Source of the DNA: Neisseria flavescens
GTDB lineage: Bacteria > Pseudomonadota > Gammaproteobacteria > Burkholderiales > Neisseriaceae
Length of the DNA: 64,000 nt
Assembly (NCBI RefSeq): GCF_005221285.1
Contig: NZ_CP039886.1
Span: 1,240,001-1,304,000 of the forward strand
Reading direction: 5' to 3'
Shown here: positions 24,214-34,184 of the stretch, piece after piece
How positions within the stretch are numbered: position 1 is the stretch's first letter
Layout of the letters: every line of letters begins with the position of its first letter
The notes under the pieces: model-generated
The model's database searches: none
What the model was told of the DNA's origin: nothing
What the model saw: the letters and a program-made list of their open reading frames with translations, nothing else
Program-made: the position numbers and the translations under genes

Positions 24214-27200
24214 ATGTTTAACTTCGCTTTTCCAACACAAACTCCTCTGCGTCAAGCTGTAACTGATGCCTACCGCCGCGATGAAATCGAGGCCGTTCAG
24301 GATATGTTGCAACGTGCACAGATGACCGACGAAGAGCGCAATGCCGCCTCCGAGCTTGCCCGTCGTTTGGTTACTCAAGTCCGCTCCAGCCGCACCAAAG
24401 CAAGCGGCGTAGATGCCTTGATGCACGAATTCTCTCTCTCCAGTGAAGAAGGTGTTGCACTGATGTGTCTGGCCGAAGCCCTGCTGCGTATTCCGGACAA
24501 TGCAACCCGCGACCGCCTGATTGCCGACAAAATCTCCGAAGGCAACTGGAAAAGCCACTTGAACAACAGCCCTTCCCTCTTCGTTAATGCGGCTGCATGG
24601 GGTTTGTTGATTACCGGCAAACTGACCACCAACACTTCTGAAAAAAACATGGGTTCTGCCCTGAGCCGCATAATCAGCAAAGGTGGCGCGCCTCTGATCC
24701 GTCAAGGGGTGAACTATGCAATGCGCCTGCTGGGCAAACAGTTCGTAACCGGCCAAACCATTGAAGAAGCGCTGCAAAACGGTAAAGAGCGCGAGAAAAT
24801 GGGCTACCGCTTCTCTTTCGATATGTTGGGTGAAGCCGCATACACCGAAGAAGATGCCAACCGCTACTACAACGACTACGTTCAAGCCATTCACGCCATC
24901 GGTAAAGATGCCGCAGGCCAAGGCGTTTACGAAGGCAACGGTATTTCCGTTAAACTTTCCGCCATCCATCCTCGCTACTCACGCGCCCAACACGAACGCG
25001 TTATGAGCGAACTGTTGCCACGCCTGAAAGAATTGTTCCTTTTGGGTAAAAAATACGATATCGGTATCAACATCGACGCCGAAGAAGCCAACCGTCTCGA
25101 ATTGTCTTTGGACTTGATGGAAGCTTTGGTTTCCGACCCTGACTTGGCCGGCTACAAAGGTATCGGTTTCGTTGTTCAGGCCTACCAAAAACGTTGCCCA
25201 TTCGTTATCGACTATCTGATCGACCTGGCACGCCGCAACAACCAAAAACTGATGATCCGTTTGGTTAAAGGCGCATACTGGGACAGCGAAGTAAAATGGG
25301 CCCAAGTAGACGGCATGGAAGGCTATCCGACTTACACCCGTAAAGTCCACACTGACATCTCCTACCTCGCCTGCGCACGCAAACTCTTGGATGCGCAAGA
25401 TGCCGTGTTCCCACAATTTGCTACCCACAATGCTTATACTTTGGGCGCAATCTACCAAATGGGTAAAGGCAAAGACTTTGAACACCAATGTCTGCACGGC
25501 ATGGGCGAAACCCTATATGACCAAGTAGTCGGCCCGCAAAACTTAGGCCGCCGCGTACGCGTGTATGCCCCAGTCGGCACACACGAAACCCTGCTTGCCT
25601 ACTTGGTACGCCGCCTGTTGGAAAACGGTGCGAACTCTTCTTTCGTGAACCAAATCGTTGACGAAAACATCAGCATCGACCGCCTGATTAAGAGCCCATT
25701 CGACACCATCGCCGAACAAGGCATCCACCTGCATCCGGCATTGCCTCTGCCGCGCGATTTGTATGGCAAAGACCGCCTGAACTCTCAAGGCGTAGATTTC
25801 AGCAACGAAACCGTATTGCAAAACCTGCAAGAAAAACTCAACCAAGCTTCTTCCGAAGACTTCCACGCCGCTTCCATCGTCAATGGCGAAGCGCGTAACG
25901 TAGTCGAAGCGCAACCTGTCCGCAACCCTGCAGACCACAACGATGTTGTCGGTACCGTCAGCTTTGCCGATGCAGCATTGGCTCAAGAAGCGATTGGTGC
26001 AGCCGTTGCCGCCCTGCCTGAGTGGAGCGCCAAACCTGCTTCAGAACGCGCCGACTGCCTGCGCCGTTTTGCCGACCTGTTGGAACAACACACGCCTGCA
26101 TTGATGATGCTGGCCGTCCGCGAAGCCGGTAAAACCTTGAACAACGCTGTTGCCGAAGTACGCGAAGCCGTTGACTTCTGTCGCTACTATGCCAACGAAT
26201 CTGAAAACACCCTGCCTAAAGATGCCAAAGCTGTCGGCGCAATCGTTGCCATCAGCCCATGGAACTTCCCATTGGCCATCTTTACCGGCGAAGTGGTTTC
26301 TGCATTGGCTGCCGGTAACACCGTTATCGCCAAACCTGCCGAACAAACCAGCCTGATTGCTACTTACGCCGTTTCCCTGATGCATCAAGCCGGTATTCCG
26401 ACTTCTGCGCTGCAACTCGTACTCGGCGCAGGTAATGTCGGCTCTGCCCTGACCGGCGATGCCCGCATCGGCGGCGTGATCTTCACCGGTTCTACCGAAG
26501 TAGCGCGTCTGATTAACAAAGCACTGTCCAAACGCGACGACAACCCTGTCCTGATTGCCGAGACCGGTGGTCAAAACGCGATGATTGTGGACTCTACCGC
26601 CCTGCCGGAACAAGTCTGCCTCGACGTTTTGAACTCTGCCTTCGACAGCGCAGGCCAACGTTGTTCCGCTCTGCGTATCTTATGCGTTCAAGAAGATGTT
26701 GCCGATAAAATGGTCAACATCATCAAAGGCGCAATGGACGAATTGGTTGTCGGCAAACCGACCCAATTGACCACAGACATCGGCCCTGTCATCGATGCTG
26801 AAGCCCAACAAAACCTGTTGGCCCACATCAACCGAATGAAAGGCGTAGCGAAGGCTTACCACGAAGTCAAAACTGCTGCCGACGTTGATAGCAACAACTC
26901 TACTTTCGTTCGTCCAATCCTGTTTGAATTGAACAACTTGAACGAGTTGCAACGCGAAGTGTTCGGCCCTGTATTGCACGTTGTCCGCTACCGCGCCAGC
27001 GAATTGGATCAACTCATCGACCAAATCAACGCTAAAGGCTATGCTTTGACCAGCGGTGTACACAGCCGTATCGAAGGTACTGTCGAACACATCCGCGACC
27101 GCATCGAAGCCGGTAACATCTACGTCAACCGCAACATCGTCGGTGCTGTTGTCGGCGTACAACCTTTCGGCGGTCACGGCTTGTCCGGTACCGGTCCTAA

Positions 27201-27822
27201 AGCGGGCGGTCCATTCTATCTGCAACGTTTGGTTCGTACTCCTGAATGGGTTGCACCAACCCTCAGCCGTATTGGCCAAGCAGACGAAGACGCGCTCAAA
27301 CGTTTGGAAACTTTGGTTCACAAACTGCCGTTTAATGCAGAAGAGAAGAAAACTGCAGCCGCAGCTTTGGGTCACGCACGAGTTCGCACGCTGCGCAAAG
27401 CCGAAACCGTATTGGTCGGCCCGACCGGCGAACGCAACTCATTGAGCTGGCGCTCTCCGAAACACGTTTGGGTACACGGCGGTACTCTGTTGCAAGCCTT
27501 CTCTGCTCTGACCGAGCTGGCTGCCGCAGGCATTCAAACCGTTGTTGAGCCAAACAGCCCACTGGCTGCCTACTCTGCCGATTTAGACGGTTTGCTGCAA
27601 GTCAACAGCAAACCTGAAAAAGCAGGCATCAGCCATGTTGCCGCCATCGAGCCTTTGAGCAGCGAGCGCAAACAAGAGTTAGCCGGCCGCGACGGTGCGC
27701 TCATCCGCATTCTGCCTTCCGAACAAGGTCTGGACATCCTGCAAGTATTTGAAGAAATCTCTTGCAGTATCAATACTACCGCTGCCGGTGGTAATGCCAG
27801 CCTGATGGCAGTTGCCGACTAA
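24214..27822 (+). CDS. putA: PutA, bifunctional proline dehydrogenase / pyrroline-5-carboxylate dehydrogenase
   Basis: 1202 residues. An alpha-helical arm (about 1-130) leads to the FAD proline dehydrogenase barrel (about 190-480; INIDAEEANRLELSLDLME and RLVKGAYWDSE) and then the NAD aldehyde dehydrogenase (about 560-1030; catalytic Cys in GQRCSAL about 815, Glu in AETGGQNA). The protein channels the intermediate from proline to glutamate at the inner-membrane face. It lacks the N-terminal ribbon-helix-helix that makes E. coli PutA (1320 residues) a repressor, so it should not self-regulate the operon. Ribosome site GGAGAACATAAATA before the ATG. Confidence 0.95.
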   Translation: MFNFAFPTQTPLRQAVTDAYRRDEIEAVQDMLQRAQMTDEERNAASELARRLVTQVRSSRTKASGVDALMHEFSLSSEEGVALMCLAEALLRIPDNATRDRLIADKISEGNWKSHLNNSPSLFVNAAAWGLLITGKLTTNTSEKNMGSALSRIISKGGAPLIRQGVNYAMRLLGKQFVTGQTIEEALQNGKEREKMGYRFSFDMLGEAAYTEEDANRYYNDYVQAIHAIGKDAAGQGVYEGNGISVKLSAIHPRYSRAQHERVMSELLPRLKELFLLGKKYDIGINIDAEEANRLELSLDLMEALVSDPDLAGYKGIGFVVQAYQKRCPFVIDYLIDLARRNNQKLMIRLVKGAYWDSEVKWAQVDGMEGYPTYTRKVHTDISYLACARKLLDAQDAVFPQFATHNAYTLGAIYQMGKGKDFEHQCLHGMGETLYDQVVGPQNLGRRVRVYAPVGTHETLLAYLVRRLLENGANSSFVNQIVDENISIDRLIKSPFDTIAEQGIHLHPALPLPRDLYGKDRLNSQGVDFSNETVLQNLQEKLNQASSEDFHAASIVNGEARNVVEAQPVRNPADHNDVVGTVSFADAALAQEAIGAAVAALPEWSAKPASERADCLRRFADLLEQHTPALMMLAVREAGKTLNNAVAEVREAVDFCRYYANESENTLPKDAKAVGAIVAISPWNFPLAIFTGEVVSALAAGNTVIAKPAEQTSLIATYAVSLMHQAGIPTSALQLVLGAGNVGSALTGDARIGGVIFTGSTEVARLINKALSKRDDNPVLIAETGGQNAMIVDSTALPEQVCLDVLNSAFDSAGQRCSALRILCVQEDVADKMVNIIKGAMDELVVGKPTQLTTDIGPVIDAEAQQNLLAHINRMKGVAKAYHEVKTAADVDSNNSTFVRPILFELNNLNELQREVFGPVLHVVRYRASELDQLIDQINAKGYALTSGVHSRIEGTVEHIRDRIEAGNIYVNRNIVGAVVGVQPFGGHGLSGTGPKAGGPFYLQRLVRTPEWVAPTLSRIGQADEDALKRLETLVHKLPFNAEEKKTAAAALGHARVRTLRKAETVLVGPTGERNSLSWRSPKHVWVHGGTLLQAFSALTELAAAGIQTVVEPNSPLAAYSADLDGLLQVNSKPEKAGISHVAAIEPLSSERKQELAGRDGALIRILPSEQGLDILQVFEEISCSINTTAAGGNASLMAVAD

Positions 27823-27835
27823 TCGTAGCCAAATC

Positions 27836-27867
27836 AAAGGCCGTCTGAAATTCAGACGGCCTTTTTC
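27836..27867. terminator. DUS inverted pair between putA and nth
   Basis: AAAGGCCGTCTGAA directly abuts TTCAGACGGCCTTTTT; a compact stem serving two convergent genes. Confidence 0.9.
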
Positions 27868-27879
27868 TTATGTTTTTAT

Positions 27880-28509
27880 TTACATTTTTGCCGGATATTC
27901 GCACAAATCGTTAATCAAACATTTGCTGCATTGCGGTTTTAAAGCCTTGCACGTATAGCGGCCATGCAAAATCAACCAGTGATGGGCATCCATCAAAAAT
28001 TCTTTGGGAATAAAGCGCATCAATTTGTCTTCGACCTCGCGCACATCCTTGCCCGGAGCGATTTTAGTACGGTTGGAAACACGGAAAATATGGGTATCGA
28101 CCGCCATAACAGGTTGCCCGAATGCAGTATTCAGCACCACATTGGCGGTTTTACGGCCAACGCCGGGCAAAGATTCCAAAGCCTCTCGGTCGGCAGGTAC
28201 TTCGCCGTTGTATTTCTCCAGCAGAATACGGCAAGTCTGCATGATGTGCTTGGACTTGGTTTTGTAAAGGCCTATGGTTTTGGTGTATTCCATTACGCCG
28301 TCCAGCCCCAAATCCAACATGGCTTGCGGCGTATTGGCAATGGGAAAGAGTTTGGCAGTCGCTTTGTTCACACCGACATCAGTCGCTTGTGCAGACAATA
28401 ACACGGCAATCAGCAGCTCAAACGGCGAGCTGAAATTCAACTCGGTAGTCGGATGAGGATTGGCAGCGCGGAAACGCTCGAAAATTTCTTGGCGGATTTG
28501 TTTGTTCAT
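27880..28509 (-). CDS. nth: Endonuclease III (base-excision repair)
   Basis: 209 residues, standard length. It has the helix-hairpin-helix LPGVGRKTANVVLN with the catalytic Lys, the catalytic Asp in VDTHIFRV, and a C-terminal [4Fe-4S] ligand set C-x6-C-x2-C-x5-C (from CKALKPQCSKC). The enzyme removes oxidised pyrimidines and nicks the abasic site. Single gene, convergent with putA. Confidence 0.96.
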   Translation of the reverse strand: MNKQIRQEIFERFRAANPHPTTELNFSSPFELLIAVLLSAQATDVGVNKATAKLFPIANTPQAMLDLGLDGVMEYTKTIGLYKTKSKHIMQTCRILLEKYNGEVPADREALESLPGVGRKTANVVLNTAFGQPVMAVDTHIFRVSNRTKIAPGKDVREVEDKLMRFIPKEFLMDAHHWLILHGRYTCKALKPQCSKCLINDLCEYPAKM

Positions 28510-28580
28510 TGTTTAGATTATTTTTTTATTGGCGCAGCAATTATAGTGAAATCATGTTAATACGGCTACTTCAAGTAAAA

Positions 28581-28616
28581 CAAGGCCGTCTGAAATTGTT
28601 TTCAGACGGCCTTGTT
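28581..28616. terminator. DUS inverted pair after the NhaC-type gene
   Basis: CAAGGCCGTCTGAAA facing TTTCAGACGGCCTTG; 8-base loop. Confidence 0.85.
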
Positions 28617-28645
28617 TCATAAAAGCATTGCTATTTTAATGCGGT

Positions 28646-30025
28646 TTACTTCTTACTCAAAGTCAGCCCTGTCCAGCCGAACACCAGCGTCAGAGCCAAG
28701 CTCAAGTAGCAGAAGAAGGCATAAGGCAGGTATTCCCAAACAGGCACGCCCAAGGCATGGCTGATAAATACGCCGCAGACGCTCCAAGGCACCAATGGGT
28801 TGATGACCGTACCCGCATCTTCAAGCGTACGGGCAAGATTGCGCGAATGCAGACCAAGCTTGTCATAAACCGGCTTAAAGGTTTCGCCGGAAAGCAGGAT
28901 ACTCAAATATTGCTCACCAATCAGGAAGTTGACACCGACCGATGTCATGGCCACGCTGAAAGTAGCGCGTCCGGCATTGGTCAGGAACGCATGAATGGCT
29001 TCCAGCAAAGACGGAATCACACCTATGCTGAACAACAGACCGCCCAAGCTCATGCCGAGTATCACGATGGTTTGCGTAAAGAACATGCTTTCCAAGCCGC
29101 CGCGAGAAATCAAACGGGCAATGTCTTTAAATGCTTCGCCTTCAAGTTTGTATCCGCTGTAAAACCACGCGCCCAGCTGTTTCAAATCAGGCGTACTGTG
29201 GAAGTAAGTCACAATCAGCGCCACTATAACGGTAAACAACATGGCCACAATAGCATTCACGCGCATCAGGGCAAGGACAACCAACAAGGCAAACGGAATC
29301 AGTGAGTAAGCATGAACCAAACCGGTTGCTTCCAATTGCGCGCGGAAAGCTTCGACACTGTTCATGTCATGCGCGGCAACATTGGGCAAGAGCCACAACA
29401 TCAACGCCGCACTGATCAACCATGCAGGCACAGTGGTGTACATCATGTTTTTGATGTGCTCGAACAAATCAATGCCGACAATCGAAGCGGAAATACCGGT
29501 CGTATCGGAAAGTGGCGACATTTTATCGCCAAAGAACGCCCCCGACACAATCGCACCTGCCGTCATCGCCATATTGGCATGAAACGCAGCCGCCATACCC
29601 ATAAATGCCACCCCGACAGTCGCACAAGTCGTCAAACTGCTGCCGATGGAAATACCGATGATCGAGCAGAGCGCAAACGCCGAGAGATAAAAATAAGTCG
29701 GCGAAATCAATCCGAAACCGTAATACATCAGCGTCGGAATCGCACCGCTCATCATCAGCGCGCTGACCATCAGGCCGATAAAGAAAAACAGATAAATCGC
29801 GCCCATGCCCTGCCCGACCGCGCCTATCATACCGTTTTGCATGTCTTGATATTTCAAGCCGCGCATCAAACCGTACAACAGCAAGACCACAATCGCCGTC
29901 ACAATCGACATATGCGGTAGCCATTCAAGCGAAATAATCGTATAACCCATTGCCGCCACCAAAGCCAAGGCCACAGCGATGGCCTCAAAGCGCGGCATAT
30001 TCAGTAAGGATTTGAAAGCAAACAT
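28646..30025 (-). CDS. nhaC: NhaC-family Na+/H+ antiporter
   Basis: 459 residues when started at the ATG at 30025 (MFAFKSLLNMPRFEAIAV); 14 more codons upstream are open. About eleven to twelve membrane spans and the family stretches GAFFGDKMSPLSDTTGI and FLIGEQYLS identify the NhaC type, which exchanges internal Na+ for protons (some members exchange malate for lactate). The substrate cannot be told from sequence. Monocistronic with terminators on both sides. Confidence 0.88.
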   Translation of the reverse strand: MFAFKSLLNMPRFEAIAVALALVAAMGYTIISLEWLPHMSIVTAIVVLLLYGLMRGLKYQDMQNGMIGAVGQGMGAIYLFFFIGLMVSALMMSGAIPTLMYYGFGLISPTYFYLSAFALCSIIGISIGSSLTTCATVGVAFMGMAAAFHANMAMTAGAIVSGAFFGDKMSPLSDTTGISASIVGIDLFEHIKNMMYTTVPAWLISAALMLWLLPNVAAHDMNSVEAFRAQLEATGLVHAYSLIPFALLVVLALMRVNAIVAMLFTVIVALIVTYFHSTPDLKQLGAWFYSGYKLEGEAFKDIARLISRGGLESMFFTQTIVILGMSLGGLLFSIGVIPSLLEAIHAFLTNAGRATFSVAMTSVGVNFLIGEQYLSILLSGETFKPVYDKLGLHSRNLARTLEDAGTVINPLVPWSVCGVFISHALGVPVWEYLPYAFFCYLSLALTLVFGWTGLTLSKK

Positions 30026-30070
30026 TGTTCTTTGCCTTTTTAATAAGTATTTAACAGATTTTAGCATAAC

Positions 30071-30102
30071 AGGCCGTCTGAAACCCGATTTTCAGACGGC
30101 CT
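30071..30102. terminator. DUS inverted pair
   Basis: AGGCCGTCTGAAA and TTTCAGACGGCCT separated by seven bases, in the gap between the hydrolase and nhaC genes. Confidence 0.75.
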
Positions 30103-30205
30103 GCCTGTTATTTTATAAAAACAGCTTCAGTGAAACTGCGACACTTTCTTTAAAATATATCGAATTATTAAAATTAAATATTTTTAAATGAAAATAAATG
30201 GAATT

Positions 30206-30829
30206 TTATTGCTTTTTAAAACGTCCATCATGCAAAAATGCCCCCACCTGCTTGACCGTTTTACGGTTAAACAGCATACCGCTATGGCTGACAGGCAAAA
30301 CGACATGATCGCGCATATTCGGACAATGCGTTTCGCTGACCAAAACCGTACCATCATGTTCACCATGCAAACCTAAAACACGGCCCAGCCCATACGGTTT
30401 ATTGCCGGCAATACTGCCCAACTCAACACCCTTTGGCAATTCCGGCATACCGCCGTCCAATGCGCCTTTATACGAGCCGCCCAATACCGGTTTTTGCAAA
30501 CCCATATTGAACACACGTTGCGCGGCACGGCTACCTTGGTGCGGCGTACCCATGGTAACGATACGGCCGCTGACTTTATCCGGATATGCCGCCGCAAAAT
30601 TGCGTAAGACCAACCCGCCCAAACTATGGCCGACAAAGTGCAGCGTTTCATCAGCATGGTTCTCATCAATCCATCGCGCCAAATCTTCAACATGTCGGTT
30701 CATCGAATGCAAAACACTGTAATAATCGAACAGCGCCACTTCAAAACCTTCTTGTTCCAGCAAATACGCCAGCGGTTTCATTACCCATGAATGCATGTGC
30801 AAGCCATGCAGCAAAATGATTTTGGCCAT
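30206..30829 (-). CDS. Alpha/beta hydrolase, lipase-like
   Basis: 207 residues with ILLHGLHMHSW (oxyanion loop), the nucleophile elbow GHSLGGLVLRN (Ser about 69), acid candidate in GEHDGTVLV and the catalytic His in LPVSHSGML. No signal peptide, so it should act in the cytoplasm. The length and MGTPHQGS block recall PGAP1/lipase-type esterases. Substrate unknown. Strong ribosome site AGGAGGAAAAA. Confidence 0.85.
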   Translation of the reverse strand: MAKIILLHGLHMHSWVMKPLAYLLEQEGFEVALFDYYSVLHSMNRHVEDLARWIDENHADETLHFVGHSLGGLVLRNFAAAYPDKVSGRIVTMGTPHQGSRAAQRVFNMGLQKPVLGGSYKGALDGGMPELPKGVELGSIAGNKPYGLGRVLGLHGEHDGTVLVSETHCPNMRDHVVLPVSHSGMLFNRKTVKQVGAFLHDGRFKKQ

Positions 30830-30868
30830 TTTTTCCTCCTGTCATTTAAATCATTATGCCACAAAGTA

Positions 30869-30907
30869 AAAAGGCCGCCTGAAACTTAGAGTTTCAGACG
30901 GCCTTTC
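30869..30907. terminator. DUS inverted pair
   Basis: AAAGGCCGCCTGAAA (one DUS mismatch) faces TTTCAGACGGCCTTTC, between the sugar transporter gene and the hydrolase. Confidence 0.8.
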
Positions 30908-30918
30908 ATCATGATGAA

Positions 30919-32142
30919 TTATTCGTCAGCTTTATAGCCTTTTATAGCAAAGAAGACAATGTATACGTAACAAATCGCTGATACAACGAAAGAAATCATC
31001 AGACCGTAAGTATCCGCAGCCCAACCTTGTACCACAGGCACAATCGCACCGCCGACAATCGCAGTACACAATACGCCGGAAGCGCTGCTGGTGAATCGGC
31101 CCAGACCTTTGGTTGCCAAAGAGAAAATCGTTGGGAACATGATGGAATTGAAGAAGCCGATGGCCAACAATGCCCACATCGCAATATCTGCACTGGCTTT
31201 ACCTGCCAACATAGCAACGCCCAACAGGGCAACAGCAGCGGTAGCGTTAAATGCCAAATAGCGGTTAGGCGCAATTTTTGCCATGATGGCAGAGCCTAAG
31301 AAGCGGCCAACCATCGCGCCGCCCCAGTAGAACGACAGATATTTTGCGGCAGACGAGTGGTCCATACCTTTCAGGTAACCCAACACGCTGACCAACAAAG
31401 AACCGATAGATACTTCAGCACCAACGTAACAGAAAATACCGGCCGCACCCAAAACCAAATGACGGTATTGCCATACGCTGTGTTTGCCATCATGGTTGTG
31501 TTCGCTCTCTTCTTCAGCAATTTTGTTTGCATCAGGCAGACGAATCATTTTGACAAACACAGCCAAAATAATCAGCAAACCGGCCAAACCCAAATATGGA
31601 ATTTGAACAGAAGAAATTTGCTCGGCTTTGCTGACAGTTTGTGTCGCATCAGCCAAAATCAGGAATGCACCGATTTTCGGAGCAATAGTCGTACCCAATG
31701 AATTGAATGCCTGCACCAAAGTCAGCGTTGCAGATTCTTTGCCCGGTTTCGCCAACAGGGTTACATACGGATTACCCGCAACCTGCAACAGGGTGACGCC
31801 CGAAGCAAGAATGAAGAGCGCGCCCAAGAAAGTCGGGTAAGATTGGCTGCCCGCAGCAGGATAAAACAACAAGCATCCGACGGCGGTCAGCAAGAAGCCG
31901 CCGATGACGCCATTTTTATAGCCGATTTTACCGACGAGATGCCCCATCGGAATCGACATGATGGCATAGGCGGTAAAGAAGCAGAACTGAACCAGCATCG
32001 CCTGAACATTGGTTAGCGTGAAAATTTTCTGCAGATGCGGAATCAAAATATCGTTCATGCAGGTAATGAAACCCATCATGAAGAAGAGTGTGGTCAGGAC
32101 GACCAGTGCAGGAGTATGATTTTGTTATGAATGCGCAGACAT
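30919..32142 (-). pseudogene. gluP: gluP-like glucose/galactose MFS transporter with an early stop codon
   Basis: The frame from the ATG at 32142 reads MSAHS, a TAA at 32127-32125, then QNHTPALVVLTTLFFMMGF and 386 codons without further damage. The protein is a major-facilitator sugar permease of the FucP/GluP type (about 12 helices; GFITCMNDILIPHL early, GRFLGSAIMAKIAPNRYL in the middle), importing glucose or galactose with a cation. The stop could be a base change from CAA. Translation could restart at MMGF (32079), within the first helix, with uncertain function. Confidence is high for the family, moderate for loss of function. Confidence 0.8.
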
Positions 32143-32414
32143 GATTTGTCTTTCGTTTTGTTAAGACTCGCTAAAAAATGAGCTTGAAGCAGTTCATTAA
32201 GCTTAACACCCATTAACAGCCGACGGTATCATACTGATATTTCATCACTTTGAAAACTATTTTCTGACATCTGACTATATTGCCTTTTCGCCGTTTAATT
32301 TTAAAAAACCCAATAATATTAGTTTTATATTCTAATAATTTTGAAATATGGGCATAATCCACTTTCAAATCCTACTATTTATTTTTTACAATATCACTTG
32401 ATGTAACTCAAAAC

Positions 32415-32828
32415 ATGCCCCTTCTTTACGCTTACCTTGCCCTGATTGCTTCTGCCTTCACTTCAGCTACACTTCTTCCGGGTACATCCGAGGCGGCATA
32501 CGCCGCATTTGTGTACCAATATCCGCAACATGCCCTTGGTGGATGTTTGTGCGCCGGTTTGGCAAATGGCTTGGGCAGTATGGTTTCGTATTACATGGGC
32601 AGAATGTTTCCGGCCAAGAAAAGGCCGTCTGAAAAAGTATTGGCACGTATAAAACGATGGGGAATTTGGCCGCTATTATTTGCATGGCTGCCGATTATCG
32701 GTGATGCCCTCCCCCTTGCCGCAGGCTGGCTCAGGCTCAATGCTTTGCATTGCGCCATCATTCTGATTGCAGGCAAACTGCTGCGCTATGCCATGATTTA
32801 TTGGGGAATGAGCGCAGTTGCCGGATAA
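32415..32828 (+). CDS. YqaA-family small membrane protein
   Basis: 137 residues with about four hydrophobic segments and the DedA-like motif FAWLPIIGDALPLAAGWLR. It belongs to the YqaA/SNARE-associated (VTT) group of membrane proteins, whose relatives help in lipid movement; exact role unknown. The N-terminal stretch (SAFTSATLLPGTSEAA) is typical. Monocistronic. Confidence 0.85.
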   Translation: MPLLYAYLALIASAFTSATLLPGTSEAAYAAFVYQYPQHALGGCLCAGLANGLGSMVSYYMGRMFPAKKRPSEKVLARIKRWGIWPLLFAWLPIIGDALPLAAGWLRLNALHCAIILIAGKLLRYAMIYWGMSAVAG

Positions 32829-32841
32829 GCACAACCAAAAA

Positions 32842-32877
32842 ATAAAAGCCGTCTGAATGATTCAGACGGCCTTTTGC
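32842..32877. terminator. DUS inverted pair between yqaA-like gene and aspC
   Basis: AAAGCCGTCTGAA facing TTCAGACGGCCTTTTG; shared by two convergent genes. Confidence 0.85.
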
Positions 32878-32891
32878 CTTTAATTCGACAA

Positions 32892-34085
32892 TTACAAGAC
32901 TTTCACAATGCTCTCGCACAGGTAGTCGATGTTATCATCGGTAATGCCTGCAACATTAATGCGGCCGGAGCGGACGGCATAAATGGCAAACTCGTTTTTC
33001 AAACGGTCAACTTGTTCGGGAGTCAAGCCGCTGAAAGAGAACATACCGTTTTGTTCGATAATGAAATCAAAGTCTTGGGTTGCGCCTTTGGCTTTGAGCA
33101 ACTCAACAAATTTTTGGCGCATGGCTTTGATGCGGCCGCGCATTTCATCGAGTTCGGCAATCCATTGTGCTTTCAAATCATCATTTTTCAACACCAGCGC
33201 AATGGTGTTTGCGCCGTGTGAAGCCGGGTTGGAATACAAGGTGCGGATGATGGTTTTGACTTGGCTGTGGGCGCGGGCGGCGGTTTCTTCATCTTCGGCC
33301 ACCAAAGTGAACGCGCCGACGCGCTCGTTGTACATACCGAAGTTTTTGGAATAAGAGCTGGCAATCAGCAATTCTGTATTGTGTTTCAAGAACACGCGCA
33401 AGCCGTAGGCATCTTCTTCCAAACCGTTACCGAAGCCTTGGTAGGCAAAGTCAAACAGCGGCAGCCAGCCTTTTTCGGCAGAAAGTTTTGCCAAAGTTTC
33501 CCATTGTTCGGGCGTAGGGTCGATGCCGGTAGGGTTGTGGCAGCAGCCGTGCAGCAGGACGATGTCGCCTTTTTGCGCCCGGCCCAAGTCTTCAATCATA
33601 CCGTCCCAATCCAAACCGTGTTTGGCGGCATCATAGTAGCGGTAAGGTTTGTCTTGGATGCCGACCGCTTTGGCGATGGCGTTGTGGTTAGGCCAGGTCG
33701 GATTGGAAATCCAGATGGTTTGTGCGTCCAACTGACGTTTGGCAAACTCGACGGCAATACGCAATGCGCCTGTACCGCCAAGGCTTTGCGCTGTTTTGGC
33801 GCGACGGCTGGCGATGATTTCGTGGTCTTTGCCGAACAGCAGGATTTGGGTTTGCTCGTTGTAGTCGGCAACGCCGTCGATAGTCAGGTAATTTTTGGTT
33901 GTTTCGCTTTCCAACAGGCGTTTTTCAGCCTCTTTGACGGCTTTGACAATAGGCGTCGCGCCGGATGCGTCTTTATAAATGCCGATACCGAGATTGACTT
34001 TCTCCGGACGGGTTTCGGCTTTAAACGCCTCGCCCAAACCTAAAATCGGATCAGCAGGAGCAGCTTCGATATGCTTGAAGAACAT
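32892..34085 (-). CDS. aspC: Aspartate/aromatic aminotransferase (AspC-like)
   Basis: 397 residues, closely like E. coli AspC along its whole length. PLP enzyme: Schiff-base Lys in [15 protein letters not shown], Asn in [11 protein letters not shown], Asp/Tyr in FDFAYQGF, and substrate Arg in SGRINVAG. It moves amino groups between aspartate, aromatic amino acids and 2-oxoglutarate in the cytoplasm. A second member of the same family lies at 40530-41723. Confidence 0.92.
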   Translation of the reverse strand: MFFKHIEAAPADPILGLGEAFKAETRPEKVNLGIGIYKDASGATPIVKAVKEAEKRLLESETTKNYLTIDGVADYNEQTQILLFGKDHEIIASRRAKTAQSLGGTGALRIAVEFAKRQLDAQTIWISNPTWPNHNAIAKAVGIQDKPYRYYDAAKHGLDWDGMIEDLGRAQKGDIVLLHGCCHNPTGIDPTPEQWETLAKLSAEKGWLPLFDFAYQGFGNGLEEDAYGLRVFLKHNTELLIASSYSKNFGMYNERVGAFTLVAEDEETAARAHSQVKTIIRTLYSNPASHGANTIALVLKNDDLKAQWIAELDEMRGRIKAMRQKFVELLKAKGATQDFDFIIEQNGMFSFSGLTPEQVDRLKNEFAIYAVRSGRINVAGITDDNIDYLCESIVKVL

Positions 34086-34184
34086 GATTTTTCTCTTTAC
34101 AAGTAGTAAAACGGTTGAAAAAATACAAACTTAGTACGATTTTACGCCGTTTCAGGCCGTCTGAAAACGGATTATTACAGGGTT

